Shown: positions 1 to 8,104 of the stretch, piece by piece
How positions within the stretch are numbered: position 1 is the first letter of the stretch
How the letters are laid out: each line of letters opens with the position of its first letter
Assembly (NCBI GenBank): GCA_023229525.1
Contig: JALNZC010000002.1
Location: 141,332-205,331, forward strand
Origin: Bacteroidales bacterium
GTDB lineage: Bacteria > Bacteroidota > Bacteroidia > Bacteroidales > FEN-979
Reading direction: 5' to 3'
DNA: 64,000 nucleotides
Translations under genes and position numbers: made by a program
The notes under the pieces: model-generated
The model's input: the letters and a program-made list of their open reading frames with translations, nothing else
What the model was told of the DNA's origin: nothing
Database searches by the model: none

Positions 1-26
1 GTGTTCATAGTTCGCTGGAAATTGTT

Positions 27-88
27 ATCCTGCATCCTGTATCCTGCATCCTGTATCCTGCATCGGGAGCGAAGCGACTTTTATCCAG
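27..88 (+). repeat. Heptamer array, family ATCCTGC, with GGGAGCGAAGCGAC motif
   Basis: Five exact 7-bp units alternate ATCCTGC and ATCCTGT, followed by the motif GGGAGCGAAGCGAC and one further unit. It lies just beyond the 3' end of the FG-GAP gene on the other strand. Seen directly. Confidence 0.9.
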
Positions 89-104
89 AAAATTGAAAAT
101 GGGA

Positions 105-2588
105 TCAGGGATGACTGATAACCAGTTTCCGGAAAGTGGAACCGATCCTGATCAGATAGATTCCATCGGGAATATGAGCGGAATCGATGAGGATATGCTC
201 CGACAATGGGACTTCCAGAAGAGTACGGCCAAAAATGTCAAGCATCAATAGCGTTTGAATAGATTCGGACGAAGATGTGGAATGGATAGTATTGGATAGG
301 TGATAGGAGTTAGGTGATAAGATATTGTGGAAAGTGGAATTTTGACTGGCTGGCAGGGGTTGCTTTGTAAATTCAATATATATTTTATTGTCCGCGGGAT
401 TTGGAAAGATGAGGAAATCATTTTCATCATTAGAACATACCGGATCGATTCCTGGAATAATTTGCGCAGGTGGTTTAGCGCTGATATAATTTAATCCGCC
501 ACAAAAATTTCCCACAATCAGGTCAAATTTTGTTTGGTCACTTAAATGGGCTATTGTACCGGATGAGCGCCAGCCGAAAGCGGTATCAGCCGGGATTGCG
601 CCAGTAAGGAGATAAAGATCCGTGGAGGTGGCAAATTTTCCCTCCAGATTCCCGTCGATTGATTCGAAATAATACAATCTGCCTTCATCAGAACCCACCA
701 GAAGCCGAGTACTACCATCGGGTAACCGGAAAAAAAACGGGTTACTGTACCCATCATTGGAGATGTGATAATTGGTTACATTGATTTTCCCGAGACTATC
801 TGTGACAAAGGTGAAAAGTGGATTTTGAGGAGTTCCCTGATTAATATAATAGTTCAGATTTCCTTTACGCTCCCCGATGATCAATTCCGGGAAACCGTCC
901 TTATTCAAATCAAAAAGTTGCGGGGTACTGTATGTACCGGTTTTGATCTGCTGATAATTGCGGTGGGCCTCTCCGAATTCAGGGATGTCGCCTGTTCCTC
1001 CGGAATTGGGAAAGAAAATAAGGGATCCATCGGCATTTCCGATTAAAAGGTCTGTCAGACCATCTCCGTTGAGGTCACCGAAGGCAGGATAAACACCCTG
1101 GAGGTGAAGTCGCGAAATTCCGGCAATATCGTCTGTAACATATTCAAAGACAGGCGAGGAACTGGTTCCTGTATTTTTAAAATATGCTATGCGCGATGTA
1201 TACACCGAATGAAGCACTCCCTGGAAATAATAGGATGAATCGTAAAATCCGTAATTGCCGACAAACAAATCGGTAAGACCGTCACCGTCAAAATCATATA
1301 AAACCGGGAAGGAGTTCGATCCGAAGTCCATCATTTCATTGCGGAACAACCGGTCGGTTTGAAATTGAAAAAAAGGGTGATTGACGCTTCCTGTATTTTT
1401 ATAAAACCAGATACAATTATAATTATCGGAAATGTATAAATTCGGATCAAAGGGCGAAATCACCAAATCCTGTAAACCATCATTATTCAGATCCAGCAAA
1501 GAGGCTGCCGGAAAAGAAAAAAGTTTCACAGGTCGCGAATTGGAAGGAAAGGTGGTATCCTGATCTACCATGAAAGCCGTATCGACAGAACCACCATTGA
1601 TCAAGGCTATCAATCCGGGGAAATCAACATCTCCCAAGATGAGGTCCTTCAGCCCATCGTTATTCAGGTCGGTGGCAAGCATGGTTGAACCAGTGTGTTT
1701 TGGCCCAGGGAGCGGAATTCTTGTCCGTTCATTTCCGGATCCGGAAAAGTAGTCCCAGGCATCCAACATTTCATTCCCATCCTCTTCAGATTCTTTCCTC
1801 CATTTTGACGCGATCTCCGGAACGAAGCTTTGGGAAGGACAAATTGCATTAAGCTGAATATGATTTCCCCCTTCACTCTCTTTGAATTTACCCCAGCAAT
1901 GATCGCTGAGGCGATAATCTAAGCTGTCGCAGTTCCCGTATCTCTCCATCGATAAATTTTTATGATACTCAACGTAGGAGCCAAGTCCGAAAAATGTCAG
2001 TAAATCCAAATCGCCATCGCCGTCAATATCGGCCAATGCTGGGTAATCGACACTGGTCACGAGGATACCCACCTTCCCGGTGTAATAAAAGGATTCGAGC
2101 AAATCGGTCACAAGCTTGAATTTCAGAGCGGTATCGGAGACATTTTGGAACACCCTGACTCCACCGAATCCATAGGTGAAAAGATCCATTTTCCCGTCAC
2201 AATTAAAATCGGCAGTGATCACCCAATCGTGCATTTCTGGTAGTTTCGCGGCATATTCCGGAGCAAAGGAATAGTCAATCGTGTTGGGCGTTCCATGATT
2301 AATAAAGGTTAGTTTACGGTTCCCAAGCCGGTCGAAAATGAGCAGGTCTTCAATGCCATCAAGGTTAAGGTCAAGTGCACAAAACTGGCAGGAATTCAGC
2401 CCTCCGGCCCAGGGAAATAGTAGGTGGGAAAGATCTTCGGATGCAGGATGCAGGATGCAGGATGCAGGATGCAGGATGGATACTGGATAAATCGTAAATC
2501 GTAAATCGTAAATCAAATGGCTGGATGCATTCTTGGAAAGGGTAATAAACAAGATAGACATGAATGTGATTGCAAGGCGAATTTTCAT
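105..2588 (-). CDS. Secreted FG-GAP/VCBS-repeat protein with T9SS type A sorting domain
   Basis: The 827-residue protein is probably exported and released or anchored at the cell surface by the type IX secretion system. At least eight FG-GAP/VCBS calcium-binding loops are visible, such as DLNLDGIEDLL, DIDGDGDLDLL and DLNGDGLTDLL, as in beta-propeller adhesins. The C-terminus has the type A sorting signature (FPNPADNKIYIEF, later DIFGRTLLE, then PDGIYLIRI). Two stretches look foreign: residues 24-50 just after the signal peptide, and a Ser/His/Asn-rich stretch inside the sorting domain. Both are translations of 7-bp tandem repeats. A second start at residue 10 (2561) would leave more room behind the -7 element at 2596-2603. 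Ligand unknown. Confidence 0.85.
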   Translation of the reverse strand: MKIRLAITFMSILFITLSKNASSHLIYDLRFTIYPVSILHPASCILHPASEDLSHLLFPWAGGLNSCQFCALDLNLDGIEDLLIFDRLGNRKLTFINHGTPNTIDYSFAPEYAAKLPEMHDWVITADFNCDGKMDLFTYGFGGVRVFQNVSDTALKFKLVTDLLESFYYTGKVGILVTSVDYPALADIDGDGDLDLLTFFGLGSYVEYHKNLSMERYGNCDSLDYRLSDHCWGKFKESEGGNHIQLNAICPSQSFVPEIASKWRKESEEDGNEMLDAWDYFSGSGNERTRIPLPGPKHTGSTMLATDLNNDGLKDLILGDVDFPGLIALINGGSVDTAFMVDQDTTFPSNSRPVKLFSFPAASLLDLNNDGLQDLVISPFDPNLYISDNYNCIWFYKNTGSVNHPFFQFQTDRLFRNEMMDFGSNSFPVLYDFDGDGLTDLFVGNYGFYDSSYYFQGVLHSVYTSRIAYFKNTGTSSSPVFEYVTDDIAGISRLHLQGVYPAFGDLNGDGLTDLLIGNADGSLIFFPNSGGTGDIPEFGEAHRNYQQIKTGTYSTPQLFDLNKDGFPELIIGERKGNLNYYINQGTPQNPLFTFVTDSLGKINVTNYHISNDGYSNPFFFRLPDGSTRLLVGSDEGRLYYFESIDGNLEGKFATSTDLYLLTGAIPADTAFGWRSSGTIAHLSDQTKFDLIVGNFCGGLNYISAKPPAQIIPGIDPVCSNDENDFLIFPNPADNKIYIEFTKQPLPASQNSTFHNILSPNSYHLSNTIHSTSSSESIQTLLMLDIFGRTLLEVPLSEHILIDSAHIPDGIYLIRIGSTFRKLVISHP
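284..321 (-). repeat. Heptamer array inside the T9SS domain, family GATAGGA/TCCTATC
   Basis: About five 7-bp units (GGATAGG, TGATAGG, AGTTAGG, TGATAAG on the plus strand) lie within the coding sequence of the FG-GAP protein. They are read in the stop-free orientation. Confidence 0.7.
2439..2516 (-). repeat. Two heptamer arrays in the signal-peptide region (GGATGCA and AATCGTA)
   Basis: Five GGATGCA units in tandem are followed by one variant unit and three ATCGTAA units. Both families are translated in the FG-GAP protein immediately after its hydrophobic signal core. Confidence 0.9.
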
Positions 2589-2595
2589 AGTAACA

Positions 2596-2624
2596 CAAAA
2601 GTATTAAAATTTTAGCTACTTTTG
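2596..2624. promoter_or_regulatory. Symmetrical divergent promoter pair
   Basis: CAAAAGTA at 2596-2603 is a minus-strand -7 element (TACTTTTG) for the FG-GAP gene. TACTTTTG at 2617-2624 is the same element on the plus strand for the response regulator. The two form a perfect 8-bp inverted repeat 13 bp apart. Both match the Bacteroidota -7 consensus TAnnTTTG. The -33 boxes are not clear. Confidence 0.5.
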
Positions 2625-2705
2625 GTTTTGAAACCATGGAACTACGCTCGTTTGAAGATGTCTGCAAATCATTATAAAGCGGTTGATCATTATGAATGGT
2701 CTTTT

Positions 2706-2761
2706 ATCTTTCATCCTGCATCCTGCATCCTGTATCTTTCATTTTTAATTCTTTATCCATA
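2706..2761 (+). repeat. Heptamer array, family ATCCTGC with drifting units
   Basis: Eight consecutive 7-bp units each begin AT (ATCTTTC, ATCCTGC twice, ATCCTGT, ATCTTTC, ATTTTTA, ATTCTTT, ATCCATA). They sit in the leader of the response regulator and keep exact 7-bp phase while the sequence drifts. Confidence 0.8.
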
Positions 2762-2773
2762 ATTTGCCTTATT

Positions 2774-3925
2774 ATGTCTCGAATTCTTGTAATCGACGAT
2801 GAAAAAAGCATCCGGAATACACTGCGGGAGATCCTAGAGTACGAAAAATACCAGGTTGACGATGCTGCCGATGGGATAGAGGGTGTCCGGCTGGCAAAGG
2901 AGAACAAATACGATATCATCCTTTGCGACATTAAAATGCCGAAAATGGACGGAATGGAAGTTCTGAATCAGCTTACCAGTATAACCGATGCCCCTGTCAT
3001 CATGATTTCCGGTCATGGCACTATTGACACAGCGGTTGAAGCCATCAAAATCGGGGCATACGATTATATTTCGAAACCCCTTGATCTGAACCGGTTACTG
3101 GTAACCCTGCGCAATGCCCGGACGAGGACTGCACTGTTGGATGAAACCCGCCAACTACGGCAAAAGATCGAATCAAGTTATGCTATGATTGGCGAATCTG
3201 AAGTTATGCTGCAAATCCGGCAAATGATTGCCAAAGTTGCGCCAACTGAAGCCCGTGTGCTGATCACCGGTGAAAACGGGACCGGAAAGGAGCTTGTTGC
3301 CCGGCATCTTCATGCGCTGAGTCACCGTGCCAATGGCCCATTTGTGGAAGTCAACTGTGCTGCGATCCCTGCTGAATTGATCGAAAGTAATTTGTTCGGG
3401 CACGAAAAAGGTTCATTCACTTCGGCCATCAAACAACATAAAGGCGATTTCGAACAAGCAAATGGAGGAACCTTGTTCCTCGACGAGATCGGTGATATGA
3501 GTCTTTCGGCCCAATCAAAGGTATTGCGCGCCCTTCAGGAAAATAAAATCACGCGGGTTGGCGGAGAAAAGGAGATCATGGTTGATGTGCGGGTCATTGC
3601 CGCGACCAATAAAAATATCCGTGAGGAGATCCGCAATAAAACATTCCGTGAAGATCTTTATCATCGGCTCAGTGTAATTATCATTGATGTTCCGCCGTTA
3701 ACTCAAAGGCTTGACGACATACCCTTGCTTGTCGGACACTTTATAAATGATTATTGTCAAAGTATGGGAAAAGCCCCGACGGAAATCGCCCCGGAAGCCA
3801 TAAGTGAACTAAAAACGATCCGATGGACCGGCAATATCCGTGAACTTAAAAATGTCGTGGAACGCTTGGTAATACTTAGTGACGGAACGATCACCGCAGA
3901 AGAAGTAAAACGTTATACCGTGTGA
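2774..3925 (+). CDS. Sigma-54-type response regulator lacking a DNA-binding domain
   Basis: The 383-residue protein has a receiver domain (residues 1-118; phosphoacceptor D52, conserved K101) and an AAA+ domain (Walker A GENGTGKE at 166-173, Walker B around 233-240). It ends soon after the AAA+ lid with no Fis-type helix-turn-helix. The usual sigma-54 contact loop GAFTGA reads GSFTSA (213-218). Truncated NtrC-like proteins of this kind are, to my knowledge, common in Bacteroidota. It may act from solution or through a partner. An in-frame upstream ATG at 2696 would add residues translated from the heptamer array; the MSRILVIDDE start at 2774 fits the receiver family. It lies close to tmRNA, not next to an obvious kinase. 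Confidence 0.88.
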   Translation: MSRILVIDDEKSIRNTLREILEYEKYQVDDAADGIEGVRLAKENKYDIILCDIKMPKMDGMEVLNQLTSITDAPVIMISGHGTIDTAVEAIKIGAYDYISKPLDLNRLLVTLRNARTRTALLDETRQLRQKIESSYAMIGESEVMLQIRQMIAKVAPTEARVLITGENGTGKELVARHLHALSHRANGPFVEVNCAAIPAELIESNLFGHEKGSFTSAIKQHKGDFEQANGGTLFLDEIGDMSLSAQSKVLRALQENKITRVGGEKEIMVDVRVIAATNKNIREEIRNKTFREDLYHRLSVIIIDVPPLTQRLDDIPLLVGHFINDYCQSMGKAPTEIAPEAISELKTIRWTGNIRELKNVVERLVILSDGTITAEEVKRYTV

Positions 3926-4002
3926 TCAAGGTATCTTATGCATCTTGATTATTTTACTTGTTTAATTTAGTCGCCAATCGTTATTTAAATGAGATAAATC
4001 CC

Positions 4003-4022
4003 AAGGGTTGCAATCCTTTTTA
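4003..4022 (+). terminator. Possible intrinsic terminator of the response regulator
   Basis: A 6-bp stem (AAGGGT / ATCCTT, one G-U pair) with loop TGCA is followed by a short T-run. It sits between the convergent response regulator and tmRNA. The stem is weak. Confidence 0.35.
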
Positions 4023-4033
4023 TTCATCAATTG

Positions 4034-4404
4034 TGGAGCTGGAGGGATTCGAACCCTCGTCCAAACAAGTAGCAAAAATGCTTTCTACATGCTTAGTGTC
4101 TGGTTGATTGTCGGGTTCCGGCTGGTCCGACACACACCTACCGGATCCGTAGTTCCTTTATTTTCGCCATGACAGCGGAACAATGCCCTGACTATCTCAA
4201 CCTTTTCGATGCCTCATCCGGAACACCGTTGAGAAGGGTTTCCCGGGAGACAAGACGCGCTTAATTTCTAAAATTAAGCAGCCAGTCTGTATGAATAATT
4301 GTCGCCGTTTATAGGCTGTGTGAACTGACTTTTTACGAGGTCGGCGCACGAGGACTCGGCATGCTAACAATTCCACTTCCTTGCTGTCAAAACCGGTCAG
4401 CCCC
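4034..4404 (-). ncRNA. ssrA: tmRNA (SsrA)
   Basis: The tRNA-like ends are clear: 5' GGGGCTGA pairs with 3' AGCTCC, and the T-arm reads GGGTTCGAATCCC. The tag frame lies at 4306-4274 (minus): GGC GAC AAT TAT TCA TAC AGA CTG GCT GCT TAA, giving GDNYSYRLAA. A Gly resume codon and an LAA end fit Bacteroidota tags. CCA is not encoded (genomic CAA follows the discriminator A). The length of about 371 nt is normal. It rescues stalled ribosomes together with SmpB. Confidence 0.95.
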
Positions 4405-4415
4405 GGAAATTCCTG

Positions 4416-4423
4416 CAAAGATA
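4416..4423 (-). promoter_or_regulatory. -7 element for tmRNA
   Basis: TATCTTTG on the minus strand, 11 nt before the 5' end of tmRNA, matches TAnnTTTG. No good -33 box is seen. Confidence 0.6.
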
Positions 4424-4438
4424 CAAAAATTTACCCCA

Positions 4439-4512
4439 TCTCCCGTCACTTTTCTCCTATCTACGATCTCCCATTACTATCTCCAATCCCCCTTCACCTA
4501 TCTCCAATCATT
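4439..4512 (+). repeat. Degenerate heptamer array, family TCCTATC
   Basis: Imperfect 7-bp units of the ATCTCCC/CTCCTAT type fill the gap between tmRNA and gpsA. They run into the gpsA 3' end: its TAG stop (4498-4500) and last Asp-Trp-Arg codons are made of array sequence. Confidence 0.6.
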
Positions 4513-5574
4513 TATCCCCTCCGCCAGGTTCAAAATAGTATTTACAAATGCAGAAACGTCATATTTAGTGCTGAAAATCTTATAAAGTTCCGCCAAGATT
4601 GGGAAATGTTCAGCTACATTCATTTTTTTCGAGATCTCCGAATAAAAAACATTCACAGCTGTTTTCCCTTCCAGCACCAGGTCATGCGAAACATGTTTTG
4701 TAAAAAAACCTTTTCCAATCAACAGTCCCAGGGTTCGGTTCCGGCTCAGGTCGTTAAGAGCGGTCAGGGCAAAATCACCATATCCGCAATAGTTGAAAAG
4801 GGTTTCTTCCTTTCCACCAAAATAATGCAAAACATGTCGCATTTCACGAAATGCTTTGGTTAGAATTAAAAACCGGAGATTGGGAGAATTGAATTGTGCA
4901 TCCACAATGCCCATCACCACGGCATAAATATTTTTCAGGATGCTGAGAATCTCCACTCCCTGGCAGTCGGAAGAGTAATCGAAGTAAATGTTGGTTTCCC
5001 GGAAAAGAAAGGGAATGCCGGATGCCGGATGTTGGATACTGGATGCTGGATACTGGATGCCGGATGCTGGTTGATTGACAATGGAAGAGGAATAAGTTTC
5101 ATATCCGAGGGTAAAACCGGTTGGGGATTGATTGATGATTTCCCTGGCAAATCCGGGGCCTTTGAGTGTGCATACCGGATTAGGAAAAGCGTCACGGATG
5201 CACTGGAACACGGTTTTGTGTTCTGCTCCAAAACCTTTAGCCAGGTTGACAAGAAGCGTCTTCGGGGGAATATGATTTTTGATTTTTTTCAGGTAATCCA
5301 TCACGGCCTCCGAGGGAATAGCCAGGAAAAGGATATCGTATTCTTCCAATAAACGATCATCTGATGATGCCGTCAACCTGGGACGAAGACGAATGGTGGG
5401 AAAATACTTTGAGTTGATGTGTTTGGTGTTAATGTCCTCCACGACCTGGGGTTCAATCGAGTGAAGCAGGACAGGAGATTCAGCGTTCCCTGCCAGGATA
5501 TTTCCAAGCGCGGTACCGATTGCTCCTGCCCCTATAAACGCAAGATGCGGTTGTCGATTTTCCATACTGTTCAT
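4498..5574 (-). CDS. gpsA: Glycerol-3-phosphate dehydrogenase [NAD(P)+] with in-frame repeat insertion
   Basis: It reduces dihydroxyacetone phosphate to sn-glycerol-3-phosphate for phospholipid synthesis. The 358-residue protein has the N-terminal Rossmann motif GAGAIGTALG (15-24), the AKGFG active-site region near 113, KGPGFAREI, and a C-terminal CGYGD segment where the family often has SGxGD. About 20 residues near 169-188 (ending QHPASGIP) are translated from a heptamer array at 5013-5068 and would extend a loop between the two domains. Its ATG overlaps the kinase stop codon (ATGA at 5571-5574), suggesting translational coupling. A second Met at residue 4 is an alternative start. Confidence 0.9.
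   Translation of the reverse strand: MNSMENRQPHLAFIGAGAIGTALGNILAGNAESPVLLHSIEPQVVEDINTKHINSKYFPTIRLRPRLTASSDDRLLEEYDILFLAIPSEAVMDYLKKIKNHIPPKTLLVNLAKGFGAEHKTVFQCIRDAFPNPVCTLKGPGFAREIINQSPTGFTLGYETYSSSIVNQPASGIQYPASSIQHPASGIPFLFRETNIYFDYSSDCQGVEILSILKNIYAVVMGIVDAQFNSPNLRFLILTKAFREMRHVLHYFGGKEETLFNYCGYGDFALTALNDLSRNRTLGLLIGKGFFTKHVSHDLVLEGKTAVNVFYSEISKKMNVAEHFPILAELYKIFSTKYDVSAFVNTILNLAEGINDWR
5013..5068 (-). repeat. Heptamer array inside gpsA, family GGATGCT
   Basis: Eight exact 7-bp units (GAATGCC, GGATGCC, GGATGTT, GGATACT, GGATGCT, GGATACT, GGATGCC, GGATGCT) lie in the gpsA reading frame. The frame stays open on both sides. Confidence 0.92.
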
Positions 5575-7931
5575 GCTTTCTTTATTGGAAAAAGAATTTT
5601 AAAACAGGCGCCATCCGTATTGCTGATTTTCAATTCGGCTTCCACCTGTTGTACAAGGATATTTATAATTTGCGATCCCATGGTTTGCTTAGTTCTGGAT
5701 GAAAAATCAGGTGGCAGGCCAATGCCATCATCATGGATAGTAACACTCCATTTATCAAGCTCATCAGCTTTTAATAATACCCAGACATTTCCGGAAAGCT
5801 TTCCCCGGAATGCATATTTATAGGCATTGGTTATCAGTTCATTCACGATTAATCCAAGGGGTAATGCCATTTCAATAGCCATGATGCAGGGATCAATATC
5901 GGTATGCAGTGTGATCCTGTCATTCTTGAATGCCGATGAAATGATCATAGAAAGGTTTTTCAGGTAATCGCCAAAAGGTATGACATGAATACCCTTGCCA
6001 AGATAAAGTTGTTCGTGTACCAGCGACATGGTGCGCACCCTCAGCTGAAGATCGGCAAAAGACCGGTCCAGTATGGGATCATGATTCAAACTTCGTTGCA
6101 TATCCATCAGGCTGAAAAGTATGGCAAAATTATTTTTAACCCGGTTATGGATTTCATTCAGGAGTATTTCTTTTTGCCTTTCATTTTCCGAAATGAACTC
6201 TTCATGTTTTTTCCGCTCCGAAATATCACGGATAACCGATATTACCTCATTTAATTTACCTGTATTGCAATCAAAAATCGGATTCACATTGCTTTCGGCC
6301 CAGAAAGTTGTTCCATCTTTTCGAAGTGCTTTAAAGGTATACCGGACTGGCTTTTTAAGTTGTTTCATCACCGTCAGCCGCTCCTTTACATGAGCATGAG
6401 AAGACGGATCAACCAGATCGAAGGGTTTTTTATTGACCATTTCATAAGATTCAAAGCCAAAGAGTTTTTTACAGGAAGGGCTCACATAGATACGGTTCAT
6501 GTCTCCGTCGAGCAACGAAATTACGTCCACAAGGTTTTCTGCCAGAAAACGGTAACGCTCTTCACTCTGCCGCATGAGTATTTCGGCCTCAGTACGTTCC
6601 ACTATCTCTGTTTTTAATTGGTCATTCAGGAATCCAAGGGCGATTCTTTTTTTTCGGGTATTATTCAATAAATTAGTGATAAAAAGAGTGAAAAAGAAAA
6701 TGACCAGGAACCCAATTTCAAACGAAATGGTTTCGATTCTCCGATTGCGAAATTGTATATTCTTCAGGGTGTTTTCCTGTTTCAGCAGTTCGTTATTATA
6801 TTCCATTTCAGTAATCAGCCAATTGGTATTCAGGATGTTGATTTCCGATTTGTTCATTTCGACAATCGACTTTTGATTGAACTCCTGGTATTTTTGAAAC
6901 GCGATAAAGGCGTTTTTATAGTTGTTCACCTTTCGGTAAAATTCATATAATTGTTTGTAAGCATAGGCTTTCAAGCAAGAATTCGAACCTGTTTCCAAAA
7001 TCTTTATTCCGCTTATAAAATAATAAAGTGAAGAATCATACTTGTTCATAGCTAATAAAACCTTCCCCAAGTTGATCATCGATTGACCTAATAGGTCCTT
7101 CCTTCCGAATTTTTCACGAATATGAAGCGCACGAAGGCTGTATTCAAGTTCTTTCGGAAGATCACCCATGAGCATGTATACGTGTGCAATACGGGTATAT
7201 ATGATTCCAACATTAGCATGATTACCGGTTTTTGAGAACATTTCCAGTGCATTATTATAATATGCAATAGCCTGGAAATATTCACCCAGCTTTTGACATG
7301 CATCACCTATTTGCCGGTAACAGATGCCCTGCCATCTTTGTTTTTTACTTTTTATAAAGTAAACGATAGAAAACAACCCATCTCGCTTTGATTGTTGGAA
7401 ATTCCCTGTAGTAAAAAAATAATTCGTGCGGGAATAAAATATCAGACCAAGATCTTCCGGATCGTGGGTCCTAAGTGCCACTTTGTAGCCCAGACGAATA
7501 TGTTCCATGGATTTCGCCGTATCATTTAGCCGTAAAAAAAGAGAGGAAAGAGTAACATGGGTATTGATATATTCCGGCATTAAATTATTTTTCAGGTGCA
7601 GTTCCAGGTTGGAGAAAAGAATTTCAAAAGCTTTCAAAAAATTATCGTGGGTAGCATAGTATGTTACAATTCCCATTAACGCTTCCTGTTGTCCTTTTAA
7701 ATAATGGATGGAAACAGCGCGTTTCAGTATTTCTTGTGAGAGGAGATAACTGGTATCAATGTTGAAGTCGTAATAATATTCAATAAGCGGGATCAAGGAA
7801 TCAATTTTCCTGACCTCATTATGGTAAACGGTTGAATCGGATTTTTTGTCAGCGTATGAAACATCTATTCCAGCGACAAGTCCTGAAATGAACAGAAATG
7901 CAACTACTAAATTCTTTTGCTGAAGATGCAT
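5571..7931 (-). CDS. TPR-PAS sensor histidine kinase (HisKA_2 type)
   Basis: The 786-residue protein has a signal peptide, periplasmic TPR repeats (about 50-380), one membrane helix (about 405-422), a PAS domain (about 450-575) and a HisKA_2-like dimerisation helix with phosphoacceptor His595 in EIHNRVKNN. The ATPase domain shows NELITNAYKYA and DDGIGLP. Such kinases of Bacteroidota usually pass phosphate to separate regulators; the target here is unknown. An upstream ATG at 7955 overlaps the -7 element at 7953-7960, so the MHLQQKN start at 7931 is preferred. It is followed without a gap by gpsA. Confidence 0.85.
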   Translation of the reverse strand: MHLQQKNLVVAFLFISGLVAGIDVSYADKKSDSTVYHNEVRKIDSLIPLIEYYYDFNIDTSYLLSQEILKRAVSIHYLKGQQEALMGIVTYYATHDNFLKAFEILFSNLELHLKNNLMPEYINTHVTLSSLFLRLNDTAKSMEHIRLGYKVALRTHDPEDLGLIFYSRTNYFFTTGNFQQSKRDGLFSIVYFIKSKKQRWQGICYRQIGDACQKLGEYFQAIAYYNNALEMFSKTGNHANVGIIYTRIAHVYMLMGDLPKELEYSLRALHIREKFGRKDLLGQSMINLGKVLLAMNKYDSSLYYFISGIKILETGSNSCLKAYAYKQLYEFYRKVNNYKNAFIAFQKYQEFNQKSIVEMNKSEINILNTNWLITEMEYNNELLKQENTLKNIQFRNRRIETISFEIGFLVIFFFTLFITNLLNNTRKKRIALGFLNDQLKTEIVERTEAEILMRQSEERYRFLAENLVDVISLLDGDMNRIYVSPSCKKLFGFESYEMVNKKPFDLVDPSSHAHVKERLTVMKQLKKPVRYTFKALRKDGTTFWAESNVNPIFDCNTGKLNEVISVIRDISERKKHEEFISENERQKEILLNEIHNRVKNNFAILFSLMDMQRSLNHDPILDRSFADLQLRVRTMSLVHEQLYLGKGIHVIPFGDYLKNLSMIISSAFKNDRITLHTDIDPCIMAIEMALPLGLIVNELITNAYKYAFRGKLSGNVWVLLKADELDKWSVTIHDDGIGLPPDFSSRTKQTMGSQIINILVQQVEAELKISNTDGACFKILFPIKKA

Positions 7932-7952
7932 ATGGTTTCTCACTAATACTTG

Positions 7953-7960
7953 CAAAATTA
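7953..7960 (-). promoter_or_regulatory. -7 element for the histidine kinase-gpsA unit
   Basis: Minus-strand TAATTTTG fits TAnnTTTG. It overlaps the upstream ATG candidate and so supports the start at 7931. Confidence 0.45.
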
Positions 7961-7999
7961 GAAAATTAAAAACAGTAGAAATTTCTTGGGTTATATTCT

Positions 8000-8007
8000 T
8001 ACTTTTG
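8000..8007 (+). promoter_or_regulatory. -7 element for the methyltransferase-glycosyltransferase unit
   Basis: TACTTTTG fits the consensus, about 100 nt before the methyltransferase start. The -33 box is not recognisable. Confidence 0.4.
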
Positions 8008-8104
8008 TCATCATTTTTTAAATTTTTGGTGGAAGAGATCTTTGCAGGATTGATTTTTGGGTGAACAATGGATGATGAATAGGAATTCTATATTCCTTAA
8101 TTAG

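Noticed and set aside
2696..2773. Upstream start for the response regulator
   Set aside because: The extra 26 residues are translated ATCC repeats; the receiver domain begins at MSRILVIDDE.
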